A DNA stretch of 64,000 nucleotides from Scalesia atractyloides (Eukaryota; Streptophyta; Magnoliopsida; Asterales; Asteraceae). Shown here one piece after another: positions 13,382-24,770 of this stretch. The stretch covers positions 90,208,240 through 90,272,239 of the forward strand of contig CAMTDV010000023.1 of assembly GCA_947069175.1 (NCBI GenBank), in the 5' to 3' direction. A program made the position numbers and the translations under genes. Position 1 is the stretch's first letter. Every line of letters starts with the position of its first letter. The notes beneath the pieces are model-generated. The model worked only from the letters and a program-made list of their open reading frames with translations, had not been told where the DNA came from and did not search any database.

Positions 13382-14392
13382 GACTGTGGGGTATGGAAGG
13401 CCTTTGGTTGGGGGCATTGCTCGACACTTGGCAAGTGTGGGCTCCACTAGTCGAAATCCAAAAAAGTGGAGTGTGGAGGGGGCGTAGTCAGTCTGGCGTT
13501 GGGATGCCATGTAGCATTTGTTTTATTATTTTTTTAAAAGTTAACAATTTATATAAAAAACACAATTCATATTAAAAGTATATTAAATTAATTTAAAAAA
13601 TTACGTAAAAGACAACCTACAATAAAAAAACCTACTTATTAAATCCTAAAAAATAAAAAAAAAACTACTTATTAAATCCTACAAAATAAAAAAACTACAG
13701 TACGATAAATATTAAAGTGGGTAACCCACTTAAAATTCTATTCGCATCGTGCTTGTACTCAATCTTCGCGATTTCGAGTCGATCGTTGTTTGTCAAGTCA
13801 CCCGCAGAGACACAGTCGTAGCAAGTTTTAAAGCGATCCAACTTCGTTTTGCCCTCACGTCATTTGTGTTGATACGCGTTTAAATTGTGACGTGTGTTGC
13901 CGACGAGCTGTTGGTATTGTTTAAACGCTTGACCCCAATACGTGGTTTGACCGCGTTGTAGAGTATGTTGGACATCGAAAATCGATATAACAAGTGCGAT
14001 TTCTTCCTCTTCGTACCAATGCACCAGTTTACCTTCGGGTTTTTTTTCTTTTTTATTTTTTTTGTGTTGGTGTGGGTGAAGAAGATTAGGAGAATATGGT
14101 TTGGGGTTGGGTATTTATAGGTATAAAATGATTTTTTTAAACTTGGTTTGGCATAGCGGCTACCCCAACCGTTCAAAAAAAAAAATTTTAAAAATGACCG
14201 TTTGTTCTGGCCACACCAACAGTCCAATTTCTTTAGCCATTTAGAGCCTGCCATGTCACCCAGCTCCTCCGCCCCATGCCAGACAGAATAGTCACGCCAA
14301 GCGGGCAACGCCAAATCCAACTCCGAGCTAATGTGATGTAGCCGGCGTTAAAACCCTTCCAAACCGCATTCCACGCCCCATACCCAACAGTC
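13382..14392 (-). mobile_element. Harbinger-type element with decayed SANT/Myb-like remnant
   Basis: Terminal inverted repeats GACTGTGGGGTATGG (13382) and GACTGTTGGGTATGG (reverse strand, ending 14392) are flanked on both sides by TAA (13379-13381 and 14393-14395), the 3-bp target duplication of PIF/Harbinger elements. At 1,011 bp it has no transposase. On the minus strand around 14030-13740 a broken frame reads like the SANT/Myb-like protein encoded by this superfamily: an acidic EEEEIAL start, TYWGQAFKQY, then KTKLDRFKTCYD, with one in-frame stop. It is therefore a deletion derivative rather than a pure MITE. Confidence 0.75.
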
Positions 14393-15299
14393 TAATAGAT
14401 ACTTTAAAAAATAATGTTGTTAGAATCAGATATGTTGTTTAAATAAATATATTCACGAGGATTAATATTAGTGAATATTATACATATGTTCGTGAATATA
14501 TATATATATATATTACTATATTATTCTTATATTATATTGTTATTATATTATGTATTATATAAATTTTTTATTATTGTATATTATTATACATATTGATTGA
14601 AATTTATGATTAATAAATCCAACTTATGCTGGATGGTAAATCATAACTTTTAAGTATTCATTTTTTGTTTTTAGTATCAGATTCACAATTAAATCTCTAA
14701 CTTTATTTCTATAATTATACTAAAAAACATTAACTTTTCTCTTTCATTTTCAATTAGCTAATATTTTTTATATTTGTATCAGTAGGTTAGAACCTCGTGT
14801 ATTACACGAGTTGCGTAAATGTGATTTTATATAAAACAATAAAAATATATATCTTTAAAAATACTCGTATATTGCACGTGTTAAATAAAATATAATGTCA
14901 TATGCTAACACATACAGTCATCAAAATTTATCTTTTAAAAATGAATTTTGATGTACTATTTACATATTATAACATTTTACTTTGTTTTTTGTTTTGCATA
15001 AATGTAAATTTATATAATGAATAATAAAAAATATATCTTTAAAAAGTAGAAGTGGACGTGTTGAATAAAATATAATGTCAATGATAACAATACACCTAAG
15101 ATTGTGAAACTAAGTTGTCTAGATTTGACATTTGAAATAATTGTGCGATTATAATGGTGAGTCGAAACTATTCTTATCTAAAATCTAGTTTAAAATTATT
15201 TATAGAAAAGCAAATATTTGTTCTTATCTATTTTTTTTTGTTTATAACAGTTATTATTACGTTTATATTTTATCTAAAAAAAATTTTAAATTATTATTA
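14393..15299. other. AT-rich non-coding with internal repeats
   Basis: No gene. A short perfect hairpin CTCGTGTA-TT-ACACGAG lies near 14791-14807. Partial repeats of 'aataaaatataatgtca' occur near 14884 and 15065. Confidence 0.45.
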
Positions 15300-15765
15300 T
15301 AATTATTTAATATGATCATAGTAAAAAAAACATTTATCCTTATCTAATTTTTTGTCTAAAAATATTTATAGAAAAATAAATATTTATTCTTATCTAATTA
15401 TTTGTTTAAAAATTTATTACTATTACCATTATTATTATTTTTATTATTATTATTATTTAATATGAGAGATAAATAAGAAAATAAGGTGAGAAAGCACGTG
15501 TCTAAAAAAGATTTTCATTTATTAGTATAAAAAGATTATTTAATATGATCATAGTAAAAATAAACGTTTATCCTTATCTAATTTTTTGTCTGAAATTATT
15601 TATACAAAAAAATATTTATTCTTATCTAAATTTTTGTTTAAAAAATTAGTATTATTATTATTTAATTTGAGAGATAAATAGGAAAATAAGGTGAAAAAGC
15701 ACCAGGAAGTGACATGCGTCTAAAATTGATTTTCATTTCTTAGTATAGAAAGATTACATTTTTTT
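15300..15765. repeat. Tandem duplication of ~235 bp, AT-rich
   Basis: Two diverged units start at the shared 'tatttaatatgatcatagtaaa' (near 15305 and 15537). Each continues through 'ttatccttatctaattttttgtct', 'tatttattcttatcta', and 'gagagataaata(a/g)gaaaataaggtga' with 'gattttcattt'. Confidence 0.75.
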
Positions 15766-17396
15766 GTCTTATCCACTCATAACCACTTTTAAAAAATATT
15801 AAAAAATTATATAAGTGAAAAGTGTCTACTCCAAATTTACTAACAAACAGTAACTTTTTCTCCTTTTTGTCTTCTCCCACTCATAAGCATTTAGAATCAT
15901 TTTAAAAGATTTAGAGGTTACACTCACATTAATTTAGAGGGTCCATTATGAATGCTCTAATACTTAATAACCAATAAGATTTAAGTATATCTTATTAGTA
16001 ATATTTTATTCATTATATAATTTGAGTTTTTAGTGTTAACTTTTTATAAATCCGCATCTATGTTTATTTTTTTAACATTTCAAGTTATTTGCTCGCGCGT
16101 TGTGATTGTACGTTACCGTGCAAATGATATTGGTATCAGTTCGGTTCGTTACAGTACTGGTACGATACATGCATTTGGTATAGAAATCAACGCATGCTTT
16201 ACATGACCAAGAAAGATAAAAACGAACACCGGTAATAGCACCAATGTTTTTGAACGGCACCGACCGGTTCAGAGTGGGTGTCACATTACTAGTAACGTTA
16301 TTTTTTATCATCATAGATAGAGTTGTATAATGAAAAATTTTTCAAAACCGTAAACCATAAAAAATGAATGCAGGTACCGGTACCGATGTTCGGTATGGTA
16401 TGGTAGCACTAAGATGTCAGTTCATTGAAAGAAAAAAACAATATAAGCAAACTCCTGTACCGAAACGATGTTGTTCCGTATGGTGTAGTAGCAATATGGT
16501 GTCAATTTATCGAAAGGAAAACAATAAAAAAGAATAATACCGGTAGCGATACAGATGTTGTTAAGTTGGTTTCGATTCAGTTTAGTATGATAGCGCGCGA
16601 CACAATATTTGTTACATATAAAATTTATATCGCAATGTTGAAAAAAAAATAAACATAGAACACAAACCAACTGAACCGATATTAACTGAACAATATCGGT
16701 ATCAATATCAATATACATTTTTATTGTTTTCAAAAGATATAAGGTTTTCTATTTTGATTACTATAGGCTATTATGAGTACTGGCACCGTAACGAAACAAA
16801 GATATACCGACAGAATTTCCACCGCGAAGTGCGGAGGGAATCTCACTATTATATATTAATACAAAGTTTTGCCAATAAGATTTTGTGTTTTAACTACTGG
16901 GAATAACAGCACTTTGTAGCGGGCTGGCGACAATTCGGTCAGTATCCTTCCAGTTGATTACGGTGCCGACACTTGCTATAGTTGATAATTATATTCATCG
17001 AATAATTTACACTTATTGACTTTTTTAAAATCTAAATATGTAGTTATGCTTATATTTTATTACTTGACATTCTAATAAAGATTTTGTGTGAACCAGTGTG
17101 TGATTAACTGAATCGATTCTAATTGAACAACATAGGTACCAGTAGTATCATTGGTATCAACGAAAAAGGTACCCATATTCAATTTTACGTTTTCAGTCGA
17201 TGTAAATCGATTGATGTAAAACATGTGTTGATATCTTTTGAACATATTACGCATTTTTTTGGGCTTTCTCTTTAGATCGTTATAACGGGTGTTGGTATAA
17301 TAGCAAACCAAATCGCTACCGGCTGAGCTCCCATCGTGTGACGCGAGAAAATGACATTGGTTAATATTATTGATTTTTTTCAAAATATTATGTCAG
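15766..17396. other. Non-coding with degenerate CGGTACCG-type repeats
   Basis: No gene. From about 16080 to 17350 short motifs such as 'ggtaccggtaccgatgtt', 'ccgaacgatgtt' and 'ggtagcgatacagatgtt' recur in both orientations, like a decayed dispersed repeat family. Reading frames here have no family resemblance. Confidence 0.4.
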
Positions 17397-18745
17397 TAGG
17401 TATTTCGTTGTATTATGCTTCTACTCTTTTTTGTAAGATCAAAGCTAGAGGTTTGTGATGGTTGATCGGACGGTGTACGGTGGAGGTTAAAGAAGGTGAC
17501 GGTGGTAGGTAGGTTTTGTGCTTAGACAGGAGTGGTGATTAAAGGTTAAAGAATGGTGGTGTTTTAGTTGTGGGTAAGGTGACCGTAGGTTAGGCGAAGG
17601 TTGTTTGTGGTGGCGACGGCGAGAATTGAGGGTAGTGGGGGTTGTGGTTGTTGGTTGTTATGGGTGGCGGAAATGGTGTTTTATGGTCAGTGTAGTCAAT
17701 GGTGATGTTGAGTGGTGGTTATTTACACTCCCGTGGAGATAGTGAAGTTCACAGTGGTGTTGGGTGTATATTGGTGGTGACCGGTGGTTCATGGTGGTGG
17801 ATGACGGCAATGAGAATCAGTAGAACAGAAACCCAAAAATCATATTTCTCTCTCTCTCTTTCTCTCTCTAAAACAATAAATACACTGGCCGGAAACTCGT
17901 CGGAAAATAAATACGCCGAAGTGTAATAAAAAACACTATGACAAAGTCGCAGAGTACAAAGTCACTGACCCCAAAGTCACCTTTGCTAAATACGGATGTT
18001 AAATACAGTCACCGGAATAGACAAATACGTTGGAAAAAGTCGTCGGAAAACATAAATACGCCGAAACTGAACAAATGCGCCGACAACAAGAACAAATACG
18101 CCCAGATCAATTCAAAAACTCCGAAACTCGGCTAAAAACATTCAAATCTGATCTGAAACACCTCCAATTGACTTGAAAAAGCACTCTAAATATCCCTAGT
18201 TACACAAGGATCAATGCTCAATCAAATTTTTATTCAAAATATGGATCTAAAATGGTTTAAATTCCCAAAAACCCTACTCTTACTCCTAACATTTCTCTTT
18301 TATCACATGCACAATGCCAAAATGTGAGTTCTTCATGGCACTTCTTGTGCTAGTCCTCGTCGTTTGAACATGATGTGGGCTTGAGACATCAATGACGAAA
18401 GTAAGATTTCGGCACTCCTTGTTGTAGGATGTAAGTATAGATATGTTGACTACCCACTACAGGTAGATGTATGCGACGCATATCAGGTCTTGCAAAAAGG
18501 TCAGGTGAAATAAGATAACGTCGTTGTTATGACGCCCAATGACATTGCCAATCCTTCCCTAAATCGGAACCCCGTTGTCATTAGGCATGAGCTTGGAGGT
18601 CTGGATGTCTTCCATGGTGTTCGCAAGGATCACTCTTGGGAAAATCTGGCGCTTTCTAGTTTGGTTGTTTTATTCTAACGGCAATAATTCTAAACGGTGG
18701 GAGCGAACAAGTTCTATCACCCAACCCGAATGGCAGGGTCTTCCT
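17397..18745. repeat. Segmental duplication block A, copy 1
   Basis: About 1.35 kb that recurs almost unchanged at 21953-23302; I see only scattered substitutions and small indels. It starts near 'taggtatttcgttgtattatgc' and ends at 'ggcagggtcttccttttc', where the copies part. It carries a GGT-rich stretch, a TC microsatellite near 17848-17871 and the 5' half of the legumain pseudogene. Confidence 0.9.
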
Positions 18746-19215
18746 TTTCATCTCTGCCCATGGACATCATGGTCGTGTTATTATTGGTAAAGAGTTTCTT
18801 ACTAGAGGATGCCTATATAAAATCCTTAAACAAAATTATATTAGTGAAAAGTACCAATCCATGGTTATGTATGTATCTGCGTGCCATAGTGGAAGTATGT
18901 TCTCACGGTATGACACAAGGTACAAGGAGATAAACGTTTACGTAATGACGTTCCGTCTTCCTCATGAACTTTCTCATAAATTTATGAAGTCAGATAAACA
19001 TAATACCAGCTTCGGCACTAGTTTGGAGTTGCCTGAACCAAAGAGATGAAAAATACAAAAGAAGAAAAGGACCATTCAAGATCAATTCATGAAGGTGAAG
19101 TTAGGTCTTGCTTCTTTGCTAAGGACTTCAACGGTTAGGCAATATGGGTAAAGGGATATTTCAAATCTGACACTCAGTTTGTATCATGGGTATGATGTAA
19201 ATGAGCCTGCTTAAA
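18241..19215 (+). pseudogene. Legumain / vacuolar processing enzyme pseudogene, intronless
   Basis: Decayed copy of a C13 cysteine protease (asparaginyl endopeptidase). The pieces, in different frames, follow the order of the family: a hydrophobic signal-peptide-like start at 18241 (MDLKWFKF, then LLLLLTFLF); VDVCDAYQVLQKG near 18466 (family: ADVCHAYQ.L..GG); a GGLDVFHGVRKDH segment near 18593 (family: GxDVYxGVPKDY); HGHHG near 18765 in place of the catalytic-His region; MVMYVSACHSGSMF near 18861, matching the catalytic Cys block (family: E-A-C-E-S-G-S); then VRQYG near 19130 (family: VMQYG). Stops and frameshifts interrupt it several times. Family genes have several introns, but here the pieces run on with no intron-sized gaps, suggesting a retrocopy. 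Its 5' half is repeated at 22793. Confidence 0.72.
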
Positions 19216-20930
19216 ATGGTGGAAGGTTTTCTATGTAATTTAATGAGTGACTTGTATGGTTTCATAGTCAGATCGGTTTTGGAGTTTAAACAATATTGGT
19301 GGAAGATTTGGTATCCCAATGTGTTAATCTAATCTATAACAATACTAGCGTGTTTCTAAAAAATTGTAAAATCAATTAGGGTTTAAAATCTGATTTAAAT
19401 AAAAAAAACAAGATGAACAAAAAAAACAAAATCTTCAATAAATTCTTTGATTAATTTGCAAAGGATGAAAATAATTAAGCCCCAAATCACCCTCTTATGT
19501 GTTCCCTAAAACCCCAATCCATCTTTCTAAACATACTTAGGCTAGTTGCATTTAGGTCCCCTAGAGTTTTAATTACAATCAAGTCTTTATAATTAGAAAC
19601 TCACTAAAACTTGAAAACTAATTAACCAAATTGACAAATATATTTTATCTAAACAAAATATATTTAACTAACTGAAACAATATAACGTCAAATATTCGCA
19701 CGATCTTCTTGTGTCAATTTGCTTGTTAACTTTAACTCGATGGTGTTAACTTTGTTGACTTGACTCGTTGATAACATTATGCTATATATTTTAGACCCAA
19801 CAGTCTACCCTTTAGGCTAATGTTATCAAACTCTGGCATGCTACAAGAGAATAAAAATAAAAAGAGTTGAAAATTATATGTAAATATAAATCAATTGAAT
19901 CTCGAGATTATATAAATTTGAAATTGTAGTTATTTTAGATATGATAGGTATGCTTCAAGGACTTATGCAGCTGTTCTAGAAGATTGAGCTATTATTTGTG
20001 GCTTCGGGGCTCAAGTCTTTGGCTGCTCAATAAGTCTCTATGAGGCTATTTTATTTATTTATGAACAACTTAATTGGGGGGTGTATGTTAAAAGCATATA
20101 TATTAAGCTAAGTGTTCAATTCAGTTTTTTTGTTGAGCTGAGTTATATATCTATCTGTTTTGTATTATTATACATATTTTGTGTAGGAACTAGGTTCACT
20201 TTTTATAAAATATAATTACGAAATATATAATAACGAGACTCTCGTTATTCATAGGAAATATCATAGTACAATATCGGTGTTTTCCAGGGTTATGGACCGG
20301 TAACTCCGATCGTCGTTCTTTTGATGTTTTCCAGCTGCTTTTTCATGCGACTTCATGTATTATCGGTTGCATGCGACTTCATGTATTATCCGATCGTCGT
20401 TCTTTTGATGTTATCAGGCTGGTTTTTCATGCGCCTTCATGTATTGATGGTTACATGTGGTTACTTAGCTTGGAAAATGAACTTCGATTAGTTGTTTTTA
20501 TGCTTTGGTTATAGACTTTCGTAGTTCTAATGTTAAGTTTGTTTGGGATTTCGTTTTTACCGGTGAGGCGTTTATGTGTCACTGATGTGTTTTAACTATT
20601 TGTCTGTGTTCTTTGTGGTTTTGTTACGATGACGATGAATCATTGTTGTTCATCCGAGATTTTGGGTTAAGTTGAACATAATCTTTGTCATTTGGTTTTC
20701 GATGAAGACTAACTACGTTTGTGTGTCCTAGATTTTGGGTTCCGTGTTGAGGGTTGTATTGGCTTCTGTTTACCACGAACGAACCTTTGTGTTCTGCTGA
20801 TACGAATGAATGTCAAGCTGCAAGATTTTGTTGTTTAAGCGATTGCATTATGTTGTTTGTCGTTTGGTTTCGTTGAAGAAGGATTGTTGTGTTTTGGGCG
20901 TTTTTTCTTTGGTGAAAGGTTTTTAGTGAT
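19216..20930. other. Non-coding, possible copia 3'-end trace
   Basis: No gene. Near 20071-20090, AATTGGGGGGTGTATGTTAA resembles a polypurine tract next to an LTR start (TGTTA...), as in Ty1/copia elements, but no matching LTR or pol was recognised. Confidence 0.3.
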
Positions 20931-20938
20931 GCATGGTT

Positions 20939-21092
20939 CAGGGGCGGACCTACCTTAATAAAAGGGGTAACCTCCGCTACCCTTGGCGCTCCGGCGGTAG
21001 TGTAAATTTTGGAAAAATTTGACGTTTTTTCGATTTCGTTACCCTTTTTTTATAAAAGTTACCCCTACGAAAATTTTCTAGATCCGTCACTG
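20939..21092. mobile_element. 154-bp hAT-type MITE
   Basis: The element begins CAGGGGCGGA and ends TCCGTCACTG (reverse complement CAGTGACGGA), so its ends are imperfect inverted repeats of CAGxGxCGGA form. It is flanked by the perfect 8-bp duplication GCATGGTT at 20931-20938 and 21093-21100, the duplication length of hAT transposons. A diverged copy lies near 57664-57822. Confidence 0.85.
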
Positions 21093-21100
21093 GCATGGTT

Positions 21101-21464
21101 ATGTATCTTTGAGGGCGGCTTTGTCGGCACCAACAAATGTGTTGTTGTCTTTGGGCTTGTTTGTGGCTTTGTGGTCACGACCACCGGTGGCTTTCATGTG
21201 GGTACATTATTGGGGACATGATGCTATGTGCATGTGAGGGTGGTACCCATAGTTGTATGGATTCTACAATGGCAACTTAATTATGTGTACTTGTTAGCAA
21301 CATTGGTAGGCGTTGGTTGGTTGGTTTGTACTTTACTCTTTTGTGGTGTTAAATGTTCTTGAGCTTTCACACTAATTGGGTATATAATGTTTCACACTAA
21401 TTGAGGTTCTAAAAGCTCTATATGATAGCTTGTTTTAGACCTCTCCTAACCATTTAATCAACAT
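21101..21464. other. Non-coding, no gene seen
   Basis: T- and G-rich sequence with no recognisable gene or element ends. Confidence 0.4.
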
Positions 21465-21952
21465 GAGTGACACATGGTCTGTACAATGACACAGATGTAC
21501 TCAATACGAGCTGATGACTTACGTTTACTAAGAAGATACTCGAGTGTTAACATTTAGTCTTGTGTTATCATTAGAATCTATGTTTTAGACATTAAAAATT
21601 GCCTTTCGAGTAAGAGAAAATGATATAGGATGATACATATAAAAAGAATGTTCAAAATGGTTGCGACTGGACGTGACTAGTTTCTCTAGTGGCAAAACAA
21701 TGAGATCAAGGTCTAAAATTATGCGTTGTGGGAAGTCGAGTCGTCAAAGCTTGTGACACATCTAATGTTTTGGAAAATTATAACGTTCGATTTGCACATT
21801 CCCAAATCTTTTTTTTCTTTTGAACGGTAAATTTGGATCACTAACGGACCACTGGACTATCATCGTGCCAGCAGCGGAACCATACGATTATATCCATCTC
21901 CACTAGACAATAGTGACTATACGCCAATTCAGGGGGAAACCCAATAAATATA
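21465..21952. repeat. Block B, copy 1 (contains SINE 3' part)
   Basis: Starts 'gagtgacacatggtctgtac', is repeated from 23329, and in its SINE part again from about 23816. This copy is the cleanest of the three. It abuts block A copy 2 directly. Confidence 0.8.
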
Positions 21953-21955
21953 GGT
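21808..21955 (-). mobile_element. tRNA-type SINE, 5'-truncated
   Basis: Minus-strand SINE 3' region: it ends in the A-rich tail seen as TTTTTTTTCTTTTGAACGG on the plus strand (about 21811-21829), and its body matches the SINE split at 34890-35035 ('gcggaacca', 'catatccatctcca', 'ccaattca', 'aacccaataaatat'). The promoter half with boxes A and B is missing; the sequence passes into block A instead. Confidence 0.7.
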
Positions 21956-23302
21956 ATTTGTTGTATTATACTTCTACTCTTTTTTGTAAGATCAAAGCTA
22001 GAGGTTGGTGATGGTTGATCGGACGGTGTACGGTGGAGGTTAAAGAAGGTGACGGTGGTAGGTAGGTTTTGTGCTTAGACAGGAGTGATGATTAAAGGTA
22101 AAAGAATGGTGGTGTTTTAGTTGTGGGTAAGGTGACCGTAGGTTAGGCGAAGGTTGTTTGTGGTGGCGACGGCGAGAATTGAGGGTAGTGGGGGTTGTGG
22201 TTGTTGGTTGTTATGGGTGGCGGAAATGGTGTTTTATGGTCAGTGTAGTCAATGGTGATGTTGAGTGGTGGTTATTTACACTCCCGTGGAGATAGTGAAG
22301 TTCACAGTGGTGTTGGGTGTATATTGGTGGTGACCGGTGGTTCATGGTGGTGGATGACGGCAATGAGAATCAGTAGAACAGAAACCCAAAAAATCATATT
22401 TCTCTCTCTCTTTCTCTCTCTAAAACAATAAATACACTGGCCGGAAACTTGTCGGAAAATAAATACGCCGAAGTGTAATAAAAAACACTATGACAAAGTC
22501 GCAGAGTACAAAGTCACTGACCCCAAAGTCACCTTTGCTAAATACGCATGATAAATACAGTCACCGGAATAGACAAATACGTTGGAAAAAGTCGTCGGAA
22601 AACACAAATACGCCGAAACTGAACAAATGCGCCGACAACTAGAACAAATACGCCCAGATCAATTCAAAAACTCTGAAACTCGGCTAAAAACATTCAAATC
22701 TGATCCGAAACACCTCCAATTGACTTGAAAAAGCACTCTAAACATCCCTAGTTACACAAGGATCAATGCTCAATCAAATTTTTATTCAAAATATGGATCT
22801 AAAATGGTTTAAATTCCCAAAAACCTTACTCTTACTCCTAACATTTCTCTTTTATCACATGCACAATGCCAAAATGTGAGTTCTTCATGGCACTTCTTGT
22901 GCTAGTCCTCGTCGTTTGAACATGATGTGCGCTTGAGACATCAATGACGAAAGTAAGATTTCGGCACTCCTTGTTGTAGGATGTAAGTATAGATATGTTG
23001 ACTACCCACTACAGGTAGATGTATGCGACGCATATCAGGTCTTGCAAAAAGGTCAGGTGAAATAAGATAATGTCGTTGTTATGACGCCCAATGACATTGC
23101 CAATCCTTCCCTAAATCGGAACCCCGTGGTCATTAGGCATGAGCTTGGAGGTCTGGATGTCTTCCATGGTGTTCGCAAGGATCACTCTTGGGAAAATCTG
23201 GCGCTTTCTAGTTTGGTTGTTTTATTCTAACGGCAATAATTCTAAACGGTGGGAGCGAACAAGTTCTATCACCCAACCCGAATGGCAGGGTCTTCCTTTT
23301 CT
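21953..23302. repeat. Segmental duplication block A, copy 2
   Basis: Near-identical to 17397-18745. After the shared end at about 23302 the sequence switches to 'taagaagatggtctgtagccc' and then to another copy of block B. Confidence 0.9.
22793..23302 (+). pseudogene. Legumain pseudogene, 5' half only (duplicate)
   Basis: Second copy of the signal-peptide-like start, the VDVCDAYQ segment and the DVFHGVRKDH segment described at 18241, cut off at the end of block A before the catalytic His and Cys regions. It shares disabling changes with the first copy, so the gene was already broken before the block was duplicated. Confidence 0.7.
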
Positions 23303-23328
23303 AAGAAGATGGTCTGTAGCCCAACCCG

Positions 23329-23815
23329 AGTGACACATGGTCTGTACAATGACACAGATGTACTCAATACGAGCTGATGACTTACGTTTACTAAGAAGAT
23401 ACTCGAGTGTTAACATTTAGTCTTGTGTTATCATTAGAATCTATGTTTTAGACATTAAAAATTGCCTTTGGAGTAAGAGAAAATGATATAGGATATACAT
23501 ATAAAAGAAGAAAATGTTGCAAAATGGTGCACTGAGTGGACTAGCACTAGTGGCAAAAAATGAGTTCAAGGTCTAAATTATGCGTATGTGGAAGTCGAAT
23601 CGTCTAAAGCTTGTGAACTAATGTTTTGGACAAATTTTATACGTTTACGAATTTGCATTCCAATCTTATTTTTCTTTGAGACGTAAATTTGGATCACTAA
23701 CGGACCTACGATTTATCCATGCCACAGCGGAACCAACGATTATACCATCTCGAACTAGAAATAGTAGTATTACACCAATTCCCTGGGGGAAACCCTAAAT
23801 AATCGAGTGTTCAAA
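23329..23815 (-). repeat. Block B, copy 2, with indel-rich SINE part
   Basis: The first ~130 bp match 21465 onward closely. From about 23490 the match to copy 1 is broken by many 1-3 bp insertions and deletions. A SINE 3' part (minus) lies at about 23645-23800. Confidence 0.7.
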
Positions 23816-24075
23816 GTTGTGACACATCTATGTTTTGGAAAATTAAGAGTCGATTTTCACATTCCCAATCGTTTTTTTCTTTGAACGGTAATTTGGATAC
23901 TATAACGGTACCACGGACTATCTTTCTGCAGCGGGAACCAGATTATATCCATCATATGACAATAGTGACTACCCAATTGGAGGGAAGACCCAATTAAATT
24001 GGAAACCCCCCCCCTCTGTGTGGATCGAACTCATGCCTTTATGGTATATTTATCTCACTGCAATGATGGCTATTA
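23816..24075 (-). mobile_element. SINE, near full length, indel-rich copy
   Basis: Third copy of the SINE sequence in this cluster, again with many small indels. It runs on into a poly-C stretch (24007-24015) and then, on the minus strand, GAGTTCGATCC, a fair match to the tRNA B box GGTTCGANTCC, with an A-box-like region further on. It is therefore more complete than the copy at 21808. Confidence 0.6.
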
Positions 24076-24589
24076 ATACCATGGGTTGATTCCCAATTGT
24101 TAAACAAGTAACTTTAAGGCAATCAAGCAATGGTTTCTGAAATAGTACATGAATCATGAAACCAATATTAAAGTCTCTACTTTTCTCATGTTGTAGAGTT
24201 GAATACATAATTCTATGCCTACTGTCTGAAATCAAGTCTGTTTTGTTATTGGTAATAAAACCATGTTAAAAGTTTCGAGGTTTCTTAGTATGAAATGAAC
24301 TCAAGCTTCTGCTTAACTTGCATGATATAGTCACGGAAAAAAAAATGTCCTCACATCGGATGGAACCTTAAAAATGAAAAAATAAAGGAAAAAAACAAGC
24401 AGGAAACCTAAATGATTCATCATCATCAACCCGTCAAAAATTCAATTTCTCAAAACCTTTAAATCGTACAGTTTAAGAAATTAAAGGACCAAAGGTTCAA
24501 CTCCAAGACTAGAAAAGCATAAACATTAATTATTAACCTTCCTTTGGATGAAATCTAAATTTTTGAATTAAAGGACCTCAATGGGGCAA
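24076..24589. other. Region past the 3' end of the pyrophosphatase gene
   Basis: No gene. If the altered last exon at 24590-24770 is real, part of this would be its 3' UTR. 'aataaaacc' near 24255 and 'aaaataaagg' near 24378 lie on the other strand, so no polyadenylation signal is claimed. Confidence 0.4.
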
Positions 24590-24770
24590 AAATTGCAAAA
24601 CCGAGCTGATCGACAGCCATGAGCTTTGTATCAGGACGTTGAAAGTGAGGGCCCGATGGTCCTTTTGTGCTCCCCAACGTTGCAAATACGGCTTTCTTGT
24701 CGGGCAAGTAACTTTCGGACAAGTGTCCTTGCTGCTCAGAAGCACAGCCTAACGTTGTAAGATTCGAGCC
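24590..24770 (-). pseudogene. Altered last exon of the H+-pyrophosphatase
   Basis: On the minus strand this resembles the C-terminal exon of plant H+-pyrophosphatases but with many small indels. Readable traces are DKKAVF (family: HKAAVIG), GPSGPH (family: DTSGPSLN), TKLMAVDQL (family: IKLMAVESL) and FAIFAP (family: LVFAPFF). The expected GDTIGDPLKD motif, with pyrophosphate-binding Asp residues, cannot be read. No clean splice acceptor or stop is visible. It sits where exon 8 is expected, about 960 bp past exon 7. The same indel-rich character is seen in the neighbouring 23490-24060 repeats, so poor consensus quality may explain it as well as true decay. Confidence 0.6.

Noticed and set aside
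14785..14810. Possible Helitron 3' end on the minus strand (hairpin CTCGTGTAATACACGAG followed by GTTCTAA)
   Set aside because: The base after CTAA is C, not T, the hairpin spacing is short, and no matching TC 5' end was found.
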